From the NCBI GenBank assembly GCA_023255285.1, contig JALRIY010000162.1, positions 1-5,246 on the forward strand: DNA of 5,246 nt. Direction: 5' to 3'. The stretch's first letter is position 1, and each line of letters opens with the position of its first letter. This DNA is from Algoriphagus sp. (GTDB lineage Bacteria; Bacteroidota; Bacteroidia; Cytophagales; Cyclobacteriaceae). Below, piece after piece: positions 1-5,246 of the stretch. Under the pieces are notes generated by a model, which saw nothing but the letters and a program-made list of their open reading frames with translations, had not been told where the DNA came from and searched no databases. A program made the translations under genes and the position numbers.

Positions 1-442
1 CGGTACCCCTGATCACTTGGATAAGTGTCCATTCCAGCCAGGAGCTGCAGCTTCGAACGGATGTCCTACAGAAGTAACTAGAGACGAAGTTGATTACTTA
101 AGAAAAGCCATTAATGACGGTTACGTAAATGTATACTATGCATTCGACAGCTCAAAGCCATTGGCTTATTCTATTAGCTCCGCACAATACATCGCTAACT
201 TCTTGAAGAGAAATCCAGGTGTATCCGTAGAAGTAAAAGGATACGCGGATGAGTTAGGTGCTGAAGATTACAACATCAAACTATCTGAAAGCAGAGCAAA
301 AGCAGTATACGACTTGATCATCGCATCAGGTGTAGATGCCTCTAGAGTATCCTACAAAGGATACGGAGAAGACACTTCAGTAGACAAATCTTCTGCTGAT
401 GCAAGACAAATGGCAAGAAGAGCTAGTTTCGAAGTAAAATAA
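1..442 (+). CDS. OmpA-family outer-membrane/peptidoglycan-binding protein, C-terminal part (5' end outside window)
   Basis: The reading frame is open from base 2 and gives 146 residues to the TAA at 440-442, so the N-terminus is missing; a TTG at 17 is internal, because the frame continues upstream as GTPDH. The first ~20 residues (PDHLDKCP...NGCP) resemble the calcium-binding thrombospondin type-3 linker that often joins a beta-barrel to an OmpA domain in Bacteroidota. The rest is an OmpA-like domain: strand NVYYAFDSS, then GYADELGAEDYN, LSESRAKAV and GYGED. The aspartate of GYAD (codon 248-250) and the arginine of SESRA (codon 293-295) are 15 residues apart, as are E. coli OmpA D271 and R286, which bind diaminopimelate. 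The product should anchor the outer membrane to peptidoglycan from the periplasm. Codon use is biased (AGA for Arg, frequent GTA and CCA), as expected of an abundant protein. A strong terminator follows immediately, so this is the last gene of its transcript. What lies N-terminal, for example a barrel, cannot be seen. Confidence 0.93.
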   Translation, partial: GTPDHLDKCPFQPGAAASNGCPTEVTRDEVDYLRKAINDGYVNVYYAFDSSKPLAYSISSAQYIANFLKRNPGVSVEVKGYADELGAEDYNIKLSESRAKAVYDLIIASGVDASRVSYKGYGEDTSVDKSSADARQMARRASFEVK

Positions 443-454
443 TCTTTCAAAGAC

Positions 455-491
455 AAAAAAAAGGTTGGAATTAATTCCAACCTTTTTTTTT
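455..491 (+). terminator. Rho-independent terminator of the OmpA-family gene
   Basis: Bases 455-490 form a perfect 36-base palindrome: eight A, then GGTTGGAATT, mirrored by AATTCCAACC and eight T, with a ninth T at 491. Folded as RNA this gives a GC-containing stem (GGTTGGAA/TTCCAACC) around a TTAA loop with a long U tail, 12 bases after the OmpA stop codon. The A tract on the left arm would supply a U tail on the other strand too, but no gene converges on it here, so the forward role is the relevant one. Confidence 0.92.
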
Positions 492-522
492 GCCCAAATA
501 AAACCCATAGTTGTTTTTTAAA

Positions 523-560
523 GTGCATTAAGCCTGCTAGCAGGTGTTTACTAATGCGAC
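523..560. repeat. Nested inverted repeat upstream of the small membrane-protein gene
   Basis: An inner 12-base perfect palindrome, CCTGCTAGCAGG (533-544), sits inside outer arms GCATTA (525-530) and TAATGC (552-557). Two more outer pairs, G523-C560 and T524-A559, form if G558 is bulged. As RNA it would be a stem with an internal asymmetric loop and a CTAG apical loop. There is no T tract behind it, so it does not look like a normal intrinsic terminator. It ends 30 bases before the ATG at 591, where it could be a leader structure or a dyad binding site. Function is unknown and chance is possible, especially for the outer arms. Confidence 0.45.
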
Positions 561-590
561 TTCCACCCCATTCTATCTGTTGATTTTCGT

Positions 591-1049
591 ATGCATGAAG
601 CATTCCTGACCTTTGTAGGGATCTACCTACTCTCTATGTTCAAATTTGTTGCAGGCCCACTATTAGGAGCCGCGGCTGGATACAGCCCCTGGCAAATTAT
701 TGGAGTAAGCGTCCTAGGCATGATGAGTAGTGTTACACTTTTCACCTTTCTTGGGACGCAAATCAAAAAATGGATTTACCTAAACTATGGGAAACGAAAA
801 AAAATATTTACTTCAAAAAACCGTAAAATTGTAAAAGTATGGAACTCTTATGGAGAACTAGGAATCGCTTTTTTAACCCCCATACTCCTGACCCCCATCG
901 TAGGAACCTTAATTTTAGTGTCTTTTGGTTCAGCAAAGCGAAAAATTTTTAGCTACATGCTGATTAGCAGTTTGGCTTGGGCTCTTTTTTTTAGTTTTTC
1001 TATCGAATGGCTACTTTCTATACCTGTAATAGCTGCATTATTCAGGTAA
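591..1049 (+). CDS. Small four-helix membrane protein of unassigned function (weakly like small multidrug-export or DedA-type proteins)
   Basis: The protein has 152 residues. The ATG at 591 is the only ATG in frame after the upstream stop at 552-554, and no Shine-Dalgarno sequence is visible. Hydrophobic segments lie at about residues 5-29, 33-57, 88-113 and 118-150. A strongly basic loop (about 59-83, rich in K and R) lies between the two pairs and is probably cytoplasmic by the positive-inside rule. The two halves look like a loose duplication: each has a P-x-x-G turn (P23-G26 and P102-G105) followed by small-residue-rich helices and a polar break. This layout recalls the putative small multidrug export family (Pfam Sm_multidrug_ex) or the DedA/VTT fold, but I see no diagnostic motif, so neither name is assigned. 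It probably acts in the inner membrane. The 3' end overlaps sdaAA tail to tail by 12 bases. No clear TAnnTTTG promoter is seen in 492-590. Confidence 0.8.
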   Translation: MHEAFLTFVGIYLLSMFKFVAGPLLGAAAGYSPWQIIGVSVLGMMSSVTLFTFLGTQIKKWIYLNYGKRKKIFTSKNRKIVKVWNSYGELGIAFLTPILLTPIVGTLILVSFGSAKRKIFSYMLISSLAWALFFSFSIEWLLSIPVIAALFR

Positions 1050-1946
1050 CTCTTGGTCCGGAAGGATCTCAATATCTTGAATCAAAACCCGCTTGGCAAT
1101 TTCTTGGCCTGTCAGTGTCGCAGCCAATCCGCCCATAGCCGTCTCTTTGTAGCGGCTTTCCATAGATGTTCCAATTTCACCCATTGCTTCAATGCATTCA
1201 TCTACAGGAATTACTGCACTGACATTGGACAAGGCGATTTGAGCCGAACTGAATGCGATGGCCGCTGCACTCGCATTTCGTACGACGCAAGGCACTTCAA
1301 CCAAGCCAGCTACAGGATCGCATACGAGCCCCAACATGCACTGAATGGTAATGGCTACTGCATTAAAAAGTTGATCGGTAGACCCACCCAAGCAATGGAC
1401 AATCGCTCCAGCTGCCATGGCTGCTGCTGAACCCGTCTCCGCTTGGCAACCACCTACTGCACCGGCCAAACTTGCCTTTTGCTCAATGATTAAGGCTATG
1501 CCAGCCCCAATCAACAAGCCTTCACAAATTTGCGCATCGGGAAGAACATGAATCTCTTGGAGCGTCACTAAAGTACCTGGAAGAATACCCGAAGCACCAG
1601 CCGTAGGCGCAGCCACTATGCGCCCCATACAGGAGTTGACCTCTTTCGCAGCCAATGCTCTGGAGATCAATCGTTGAAACTCTGGAGAAAGCACTGTCAA
1701 GGGATTGGTATACACTTTCTTAGCCCCATTGGCAATCATTCCCGAGCGGGAACTCATTTCTTGTTCCAAACCTGTCTTCACCGCATCCTTCATCACCAGG
1801 TAGGCCTGCTGTATCCCTTGCCAAATTTGCTCTTGAGTAGCTCCTTTTTGAGTTACTTCATAGTCAAGTACTACATCTACTAAGGAGAGCGACTGCTCCT
1901 CGCCATATTTTCTCCATTCGCTAAAACTTTCAAATAGAAAGGACAT
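1038..1946 (-). CDS. sdaAA: L-serine ammonia-lyase (serine dehydratase), iron-sulfur-dependent, alpha subunit
   Basis: This 302-residue protein covers the whole SDH_alpha domain. The enzyme deaminates L-serine to pyruvate and ammonia in the cytoplasm, using a [4Fe-4S] cluster as Lewis acid. Family signatures are SCMGRIVAAPTAGASG (105-120), GGCQAETGSAA (165-175) and CDPVAGLVEVPCVVRN (209-224). C167, C209 and C220 are spaced 42 and 11 residues apart, the spacing of the three cluster ligands C343, C385 and C396 of the Legionella enzyme as I recall it. The length matches the separate alpha chain of two-subunit enzymes (about 290-300 residues), not the roughly 450-residue single-chain form, yet no beta subunit (sdaAB) lies next to it here. 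The C-terminus (LPDQELPE) has no cysteine, unlike the Legionella enzyme, whose C-terminal Cys occupies the cluster's open site. The ATG at 1944-1946 follows an A-rich leader without a Shine-Dalgarno sequence. It lies 50 bases after the OsmC-family gene and is probably co-transcribed with it. Its 3' end overlaps the convergent membrane-protein gene. Confidence 0.95.
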   Translation of the reverse strand: MSFLFESFSEWRKYGEEQSLSLVDVVLDYEVTQKGATQEQIWQGIQQAYLVMKDAVKTGLEQEMSSRSGMIANGAKKVYTNPLTVLSPEFQRLISRALAAKEVNSCMGRIVAAPTAGASGILPGTLVTLQEIHVLPDAQICEGLLIGAGIALIIEQKASLAGAVGGCQAETGSAAAMAAGAIVHCLGGSTDQLFNAVAITIQCMLGLVCDPVAGLVEVPCVVRNASAAAIAFSSAQIALSNVSAVIPVDECIEAMGEIGTSMESRYKETAMGGLAATLTGQEIAKRVLIQDIEILPDQELPE

Positions 1947-1996
1947 GTTTTTTGGGTTTATATCTTTAGAAAAAAGGAGTAGGATCCGAGGACAAC

Positions 1997-2401
1997 TTAA
2001 AAATCAAATTTAATGGTTTGAATAAGCAGGGGATCCAAACTCAGAGCTACAGGACAAGTTCGGGCAGCATTTTTTAATTTTTGACTAAATGCAGGGCTAA
2101 ATGGGGTACCAGACCAATGAAAGTCAACTTGAATTTCTTTGATCTTTCTAGGACTGCTTTCCATAATTTTGGTGACTTCCCAGGAAAGACCTTCTAGGGA
2201 AATCCCCTCACGCTCAGCGACAATCCCCATAATCGTCACCATACAACTGCCTAAAGCAGCACAAACCAAGTCAGTTGGAGAAAAAGCTTCTCCCTTTCCG
2301 TTGTTATCTAGTGGAGCATCAGTTATCAATGCATTCCCAGAGAGAACATGGTTTGCTTGGGTCCTCAAGTTCCCTAGGTACGAACTTTTTATAGTGGGCA
2401 T
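1997..2401 (-). CDS. OsmC/Ohr-family peroxide-detoxification protein
   Basis: The protein has 134 residues, full length for the compact OsmC-like proteins. Members are cytoplasmic thiol peroxidases that reduce organic hydroperoxides through a cysteine pair. The two expected cysteines are present: C53 at the start of the long central helix (FSPTDLVCAALGSCMVTIMG, 40-59) and C116 in ARTCPVALSL (113-122). The GKGEAFSPTDL stretch supplies the conserved glutamate (E38), and R13 in the first strand region may be the active-site arginine. Ohr and OsmC are known to be reduced by dihydrolipoyl proteins, which is notable with lipA nearby, but that link is inferred. The ATG (2399-2401) follows an AT-rich leader with a TATTTTTG box on the same strand. 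The gene is divergent from the beta-barrel gene and 50 bases upstream of sdaAA. Which subfamily (OsmC, Ohr or YhfA-like) is not settled, so no symbol is given. Confidence 0.93.
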   Translation of the reverse strand: MPTIKSSYLGNLRTQANHVLSGNALITDAPLDNNGKGEAFSPTDLVCAALGSCMVTIMGIVAEREGISLEGLSWEVTKIMESSPRKIKEIQVDFHWSGTPFSPAFSQKLKNAARTCPVALSLDPLLIQTIKFDF

Positions 2402-2441
2402 AAACTCTTACTTTTAAAATTCAGTTATATAGATATCTAAT

Positions 2442-2449
2442 CAAAAATA
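2442..2449 (-). promoter_or_regulatory. Candidate -7 promoter box for the OsmC-family/sdaAA unit
   Basis: Read on the minus strand this is TATTTTTG, an exact fit to the Bacteroidota -7 consensus TAnnTTTG, 40 bases upstream of the OsmC start codon. A TTG that could serve as the -33 element lies at 2466-2468 on the same strand, with a 16-base spacer, a little shorter than the usual 19-21. It would give a leader of about 35 bases. In AT-rich DNA this short motif can arise by chance. Confidence 0.5.
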
Positions 2450-2467
2450 GGGCATTATTTTCGACCA

Positions 2468-3202
2468 ATGCGAATGAATAAGCTGATTTTCCTATTCCCT
2501 TTATTTTTCTTTCTCCTTTCGCTACCTGTACTTGCGCAGCGAGAGGATACAGGCAATTACGAATACGATAAAGAATACCTTTTAGGGCTAAATAAAAATA
2601 CAAATGGGGGGATGATTGGGGGTATTGCCCTCAAAATAGGAACTCGAATCGATGATTCTCAATTTTCTTTTTTTGGAATTGAACTAGCTAATGTCAAACA
2701 TCCAAAAGAAGTTCGTTATACCACTGTTACAGGTAATAATTACATATTTGGGAAATCCAACTACCTCTATTCGATTCGACCACATTACGGTAGAGAGGTT
2801 GTCCTATTTAAAAAAGCACCAAATCAGGGTGTCCAAGTCTCTGCTTTAGCCGCAATAGGCCCTTCATTTGGTCTCATTTCCCCGTACTTCATCCAATATG
2901 CACTCAACCGTGTAGAGACCGTAGTAGAGCCCTACAACCCCGACATTCACCAAAGTAAATTCAATATCTTGGGAAGTGGAAGTTTACTGGAAGGAGTAGG
3001 TCAATCCGAACTCGCTATCGGAGGAATGGCTAAAGCAGCCCTTTTCTTTGAATTTGGGGTATTTAAAAGTAACGCCTCGGGACTGGAAGTTGGGTACCAA
3101 TTGGAAGGTTACCAAAAAGAGATCCCACTTATCCTTCGCGCCGAAAACCGACAATTCTTTCAGTCAGCCTACTTCACACTTTTTTTTGGATTCAGAAAAT
3201 AA
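2468..3202 (+). CDS. Secreted, probably outer-membrane beta-barrel protein of unknown function
   Basis: I do not recognise a named family. The 244-residue product starts with a clear Sec signal peptide: a basic start (MRMNK), a Phe/Leu-rich core (residues 6-19) and PVLA followed by Q, so cleavage after A23 by signal peptidase I is likely. There is no lipobox cysteine. The mature ~221 residues alternate polar and hydrophobic residues and are rich in Gly, Phe and Tyr, as in membrane beta-strands: GGMIGGIALKIGTR (48-61), FSFFGIELANV, VSALAAIGPSFGLIS, ALFFEFGVF, GLEVGYQLEGY and a final AYFTLFFGFRK. The aromatic end fits outer-membrane insertion by BAM. It lies between the divergent OsmC-family gene and lipA, 54 bases before lipA. 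A near-consensus -7 box (TATTTTCG, 2456-2463, one mismatch) overlaps the region just before the ATG, too close for a normal leader unless translation starts at the second ATG (2474). Either ATG keeps the signal peptide. Confidence 0.82.
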   Translation: MRMNKLIFLFPLFFFLLSLPVLAQREDTGNYEYDKEYLLGLNKNTNGGMIGGIALKIGTRIDDSQFSFFGIELANVKHPKEVRYTTVTGNNYIFGKSNYLYSIRPHYGREVVLFKKAPNQGVQVSALAAIGPSFGLISPYFIQYALNRVETVVEPYNPDIHQSKFNILGSGSLLEGVGQSELAIGGMAKAALFFEFGVFKSNASGLEVGYQLEGYQKEIPLILRAENRQFFQSAYFTLFFGFRK

Positions 3203-3233
3203 TTAAAAATACCCAAATTTATCGACCCTAACG

Positions 3234-3241
3234 TACCTTTG
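3234..3241 (+). promoter_or_regulatory. Candidate -7 promoter box of lipA
   Basis: TACCTTTG matches the Bacteroidota -7 consensus TAnnTTTG exactly, and its last base is 15 bases before the ATG at 3257. No TTG is seen at the expected -33 distance (around 3210-3215), where the sequence is AT-rich (AAATTTA). If used, transcription would start near 3246-3249 and leave a leader of about ten bases. The box contains the TTG at 3239, which argues that this TTG is promoter and not a start codon. Confidence 0.6.
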
Positions 3242-3256
3242 TACAAATATTACGCT

Positions 3257-4135
3257 ATGATTGAATTACCTGTAATTTCTGAAGAAGCCACCAGACGTAA
3301 AAAGCCCGATTGGCTTCGCGTGAAGCTACCTGTTGGGACTGAATATGCCAAGGTACGGAAACTGGTAGATCAACATAAATTACACACCATCTGTGAAAGC
3401 GGGAATTGTCCCAATATGGGAGAATGTTGGGGGGCAGGGACAGCGACCTTCATGATTTTGGGGAATGTCTGTACCCGGTCCTGTTCCTTCTGTGCCGTGG
3501 CCACAGGTAGACCCAATGAGTACGACACCGATGAGCCAAGACGAGTTGCAGAGGCTATTCAATTGATGGGGGTAAAGCATGCTGTCATCACTTCCGTGAA
3601 CCGAGATGAACTGAAGGATCGAGGTGCTGAAATTTGGTACCAGACCGTGGTATTGACCAAGGAGTTATCCCCATCTACCACCATTGAGACACTTATTCCA
3701 GATGTTAAAAGCAACTGGGATGCGCTTTACCGCATGATTGAAGGAGGACAAGAAGTAGTCTCTCACAATATGGAGACCGTGGGTAGACTTTACCGAATGG
3801 TACGCCCACAAGCAAAATACGAGCGCTCCTTGGAGCAGATTAAGCTAACCAAAGCCGCTGGCAAACGCACCAAAACTGGGATCATGCTTGGTCTTGGGGA
3901 GTCTAAAGAAGAAGTTTATCAGGCGATGGATGATTTGGCAGCAAATGGCTGCGACATCCTTACGCTAGGCCAATACCTGCAACCTACAAAGATGCATATT
4001 GAAGTAGCGGAATTTATCCATCCAGATACTTTTGCACACTACCAGGAAGAAGGCTTGCGGAGAGGATTAAAGTACGTGGAATCAGGTCCATTGGTCCGAT
4101 CTTCCTACCATGCCGAACGACACGTACACGTATAA
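3257..4135 (+). CDS. lipA: Lipoyl synthase (radical SAM)
   Basis: LipA inserts two sulfurs at C6 and C8 of the octanoyl chain carried by the glycine cleavage H protein or by E2 subunits of 2-oxoacid dehydrogenases. It is cytoplasmic and carries two [4Fe-4S] clusters. Both cluster motifs are intact: the auxiliary-cluster CX4CX5C as CESGNCPNMGEC (C46, C51, C57) and the radical-SAM CX3CX2C as CTRSCSFC (C72, C76, C79). The C-terminal RSSYHAE (281-287) supplies the serine that ligates the auxiliary cluster, which is sacrificed as sulfur donor. Other family blocks are SHNMETV, GIMLGLGE and LTLGQYLQPT. The length, 292 residues, is normal for Bacteroidota and slightly shorter than E. coli (321). I chose the ATG at 3257 (MIELPVISEE); an in-frame TTG at 3239 would add six residues but falls in the -7 box. 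A bidirectional terminator follows. No lipB is seen in the window. Confidence 0.97.
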   Translation: MIELPVISEEATRRKKPDWLRVKLPVGTEYAKVRKLVDQHKLHTICESGNCPNMGECWGAGTATFMILGNVCTRSCSFCAVATGRPNEYDTDEPRRVAEAIQLMGVKHAVITSVNRDELKDRGAEIWYQTVVLTKELSPSTTIETLIPDVKSNWDALYRMIEGGQEVVSHNMETVGRLYRMVRPQAKYERSLEQIKLTKAAGKRTKTGIMLGLGESKEEVYQAMDDLAANGCDILTLGQYLQPTKMHIEVAEFIHPDTFAHYQEEGLRRGLKYVESGPLVRSSYHAERHVHV

Positions 4136-4144
4136 GACATCAAC

Positions 4145-4174
4145 AAAAAAGGCCCCATACGGGGCCTTTTGTTT
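4145..4174. terminator. Bidirectional intrinsic terminator between lipA and gcvP
   Basis: AAAAGGCCCC (4147-4156), loop ATAC, then GGGGCCTTTT (4161-4170) form a perfect 10-bp stem. On the plus strand the T run is TTTTGTTT. On the minus strand the six A at 4145-4150 become a six-T run. It starts 10 bases after the lipA stop codon and lies 13 bases past the gcvP stop codon, so it suits both convergent genes. Confidence 0.93.
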
Positions 4175-4187
4175 GGAATTGCTTGAC

Positions 4188-5246
4188 TTAGTTTGCGTAT
4201 TCCTCAACAGGAATGCAGCTACAAATCAAGTTACGATCTCCATATGCCGAATCGATTCTTCGAACCGAAGGCCAGAATTTATTTTCTTTTACAAAAGGTG
4301 CAGGGAAGACCGCTTTCTCTCTAGAATAAGGTAAGTCCCAGCTTCCAGTCAACACCATGGTAGCAGTATGTGGTGCATTTTTAAGCACATTCTCAATTCG
4401 GTCAGCCTTACCGTCTTCAATTTCCTGGATCTCAGCACGAATAGCAAGCATCGCATCGCAGAACTTGTCTAGCTCTGCTTTGGTCTCAGATTCAGTAGGC
4501 TCTATCATCAAGGTTCCCGCCACAGGGAAGGATACCGTTGGCGCATGGTAACCGTAATCCATCAAGCGCTTGGCAATATCTTCTACCTCTACTCCTACCT
4601 CTTTGAAGGCTCTGCAATCTACGATCATTTCATGGGCTGCACGGCCTTTGGAACCCGTGTAGAGTAATGGGTAATAGCCACTCAAGCGCTCCTTGATGTA
4701 ATTGGCATTTAAAATCGCCATCTGAGTAGCACGCGTAAGTCCATCGCCTCCCATCATGGAGATGTAAGCATAGGAAATTGGAAGAATACTTGCACTTCCA
4801 TAAGGTGCGGATGAAATCGAAGAAACCGGATGTTCTCCGCCAGTTTTTACCAAGGGATTACCTGGCAAGAAAGGAGCAAGATGAGCTGCTACGCAAATTG
4901 GACCCATTCCAGGGCCACCTCCTCCGTGAGGAATGCAGAAAGTCTTGTGCAAGTTGAGGTGGCATACATCTGCACCTATTCGACCTGGAGAAGTTACTCC
5001 CACCTGAGCATTCATATTAGCTCCATCCATATACACTTGACCTCCATAGGAATGGATAGTCGCACATATTTCTTGAATTGCTTCTTCAAATACCCCGTGT
5101 GTGGATGGATAGGTAACCATTAAGCAGGAGAGTTCAGAAGCATGTTCCTCAGCCCTTGCTTTTAGATCGGCAACATCAATATTCCCTTTCTCGTCACAAC
5201 CCACTAAGACCACTCGCATACCCGCCATTACTGCAGAGGCAGGGTT
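4188..5246 (-). CDS. gcvP: Glycine dehydrogenase (decarboxylating), P-protein, C-terminal portion (5' end outside window)
   Basis: The frame is open from the right edge, where it reads NPASAVMAGMRVV, to the TAA at 4188-4190. This gives 352 residues, roughly the last third of a P-protein of about 950; the Met at 5226-5228 is internal. GcvP decarboxylates glycine with pyridoxal phosphate and passes the aminomethyl group to the lipoyl arm of GcvH. The PLP site is unmistakable: HLNLHKTFCIPHGGGGPG, with the Schiff-base lysine encoded at 4944-4946. Other family blocks are TYPSTHGVFEE, YMDGANMNAQVG, YGYHAPTVSFPVAGTLMIEPTESE and RIDSAYGDRNLICSC near the end. The tail VEEYAN is a normal family ending. 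In many Bacteroidota the P-protein is a single ~950-residue chain (not split as GcvPA/GcvPB). This fragment is compatible with that, but the N-terminal half is not visible. It converges on lipA, which makes the cofactor used by the same pathway. Confidence 0.97.
   Translation of the reverse strand, partial: NPASAVMAGMRVVLVGCDEKGNIDVADLKARAEEHASELSCLMVTYPSTHGVFEEAIQEICATIHSYGGQVYMDGANMNAQVGVTSPGRIGADVCHLNLHKTFCIPHGGGGPGMGPICVAAHLAPFLPGNPLVKTGGEHPVSSISSAPYGSASILPISYAYISMMGGDGLTRATQMAILNANYIKERLSGYYPLLYTGSKGRAAHEMIVDCRAFKEVGVEVEDIAKRLMDYGYHAPTVSFPVAGTLMIEPTESETKAELDKFCDAMLAIRAEIQEIEDGKADRIENVLKNAPHTATMVLTGSWDLPYSREKAVFPAPFVKENKFWPSVRRIDSAYGDRNLICSCIPVEEYAN

Noticed and set aside
17..19. TTG as a start codon for the OmpA-type protein
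   Set aside because: The frame is open to the window edge and the residues before it (GTPDH) continue the type-3 linker pattern, so the gene starts outside the window.
1053..1430. 125-codon plus-strand open frame opposite sdaAA
   Set aside because: It is a shadow of the conserved serine dehydratase frame; its Cys/His-rich composition comes from the complementary strand and not from a metal-binding fold.
1947..1996. Possible terminator between the OsmC-family gene and sdaAA (T6 run on the minus strand)
   Set aside because: No GC-rich stem precedes the T run; GGATCC alone is too short, so the two genes are left as a probable operon.
3239..3241. TTG as the lipA start codon
   Set aside because: It lies inside the TACCTTTG -7 box and would have no leader; the ATG at 3257 gives a normal LipA N-terminus.
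2105..3646. Direct repeat GGTACCAGACC at 2105-2115 and 3636-3646
   Set aside because: The 11-base copies lie inside two unrelated coding sequences with no flanking similarity, so chance is the simplest explanation.
4830..5123. 97-codon plus-strand open frame opposite gcvP
   Set aside because: It is antisense to strongly conserved P-protein sequence including the PLP-lysine motif, and its translation has no domain-like features.
1..5246. Mobile element, CRISPR, tRNA/rRNA or defence island
   Set aside because: No transposase, terminal inverted repeats, spaced direct repeats or RNA-gene signatures were seen; every large frame is a chromosomal-type gene.

Overview
The window looks like ordinary chromosomal core sequence from a member of the Bacteroidota, most likely a Cytophagales/Cyclobacteriaceae-type bacterium (Algoriphagus-like; this is inference from protein flavour). 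Supporting signs are moderate G+C, an OmpA-type protein with a thrombospondin type-3-like 'DKCP...NGCP' linker, A-rich leaders without Shine-Dalgarno sequences, and promoter boxes fitting the Bacteroidota TAnnTTTG -7 consensus (TACCTTTG before lipA, TATTTTTG before the OsmC-family gene).

Layout, left to right. The window opens inside an OmpA-family outer-membrane/peptidoglycan-binding protein (+), which ends at 442 and is followed by a 36-base perfectly palindromic terminator hairpin. A 148-base gap (443-590) also holds a second, nested inverted repeat. Next is a small unassigned four-helix membrane protein (+, 591-1049). Its 3' end overlaps by 12 bases the 3' end of the convergent gene sdaAA (-, 1038-1946), the alpha subunit of iron-sulfur L-serine ammonia-lyase. 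Upstream of sdaAA on the same strand, 50 bases away, is an OsmC-family thiol peroxidase (-, 1997-2401). Divergent from it is an unassigned secreted, probably outer-membrane beta-barrel protein (+, 2468-3202). This is followed by lipA, lipoyl synthase (+, 3257-4135, with its own -7 box), a bidirectional terminator (4145-4174), and the convergent C-terminal third of gcvP, the glycine decarboxylase P-protein (-, 4188-5246, running off the right edge).

Functional links. LipA builds the lipoyl group that the glycine cleavage H protein and the 2-oxoacid dehydrogenases need. GcvP is the decarboxylating subunit of the glycine cleavage system. SdaAA would convert serine to pyruvate, which feeds lipoyl-dependent pyruvate dehydrogenase. 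OsmC/Ohr-family peroxidases are known to be reducible by dihydrolipoyl groups and could protect oxygen-sensitive [4Fe-4S] enzymes such as SdaAA and LipA. The neighbourhood therefore has a glycine/serine/lipoate flavour, but the genes are on alternating strands in separate transcription units, so this is a loose association and not a demonstrated operon.

I found no mobile element, CRISPR array, tRNA or rRNA, and no convincing new multi-gene system. The least explained items are the small membrane protein, the beta-barrel protein beside lipA, the nested inverted repeat at 523-560, and the serine dehydratase alpha subunit without an adjacent beta subunit.
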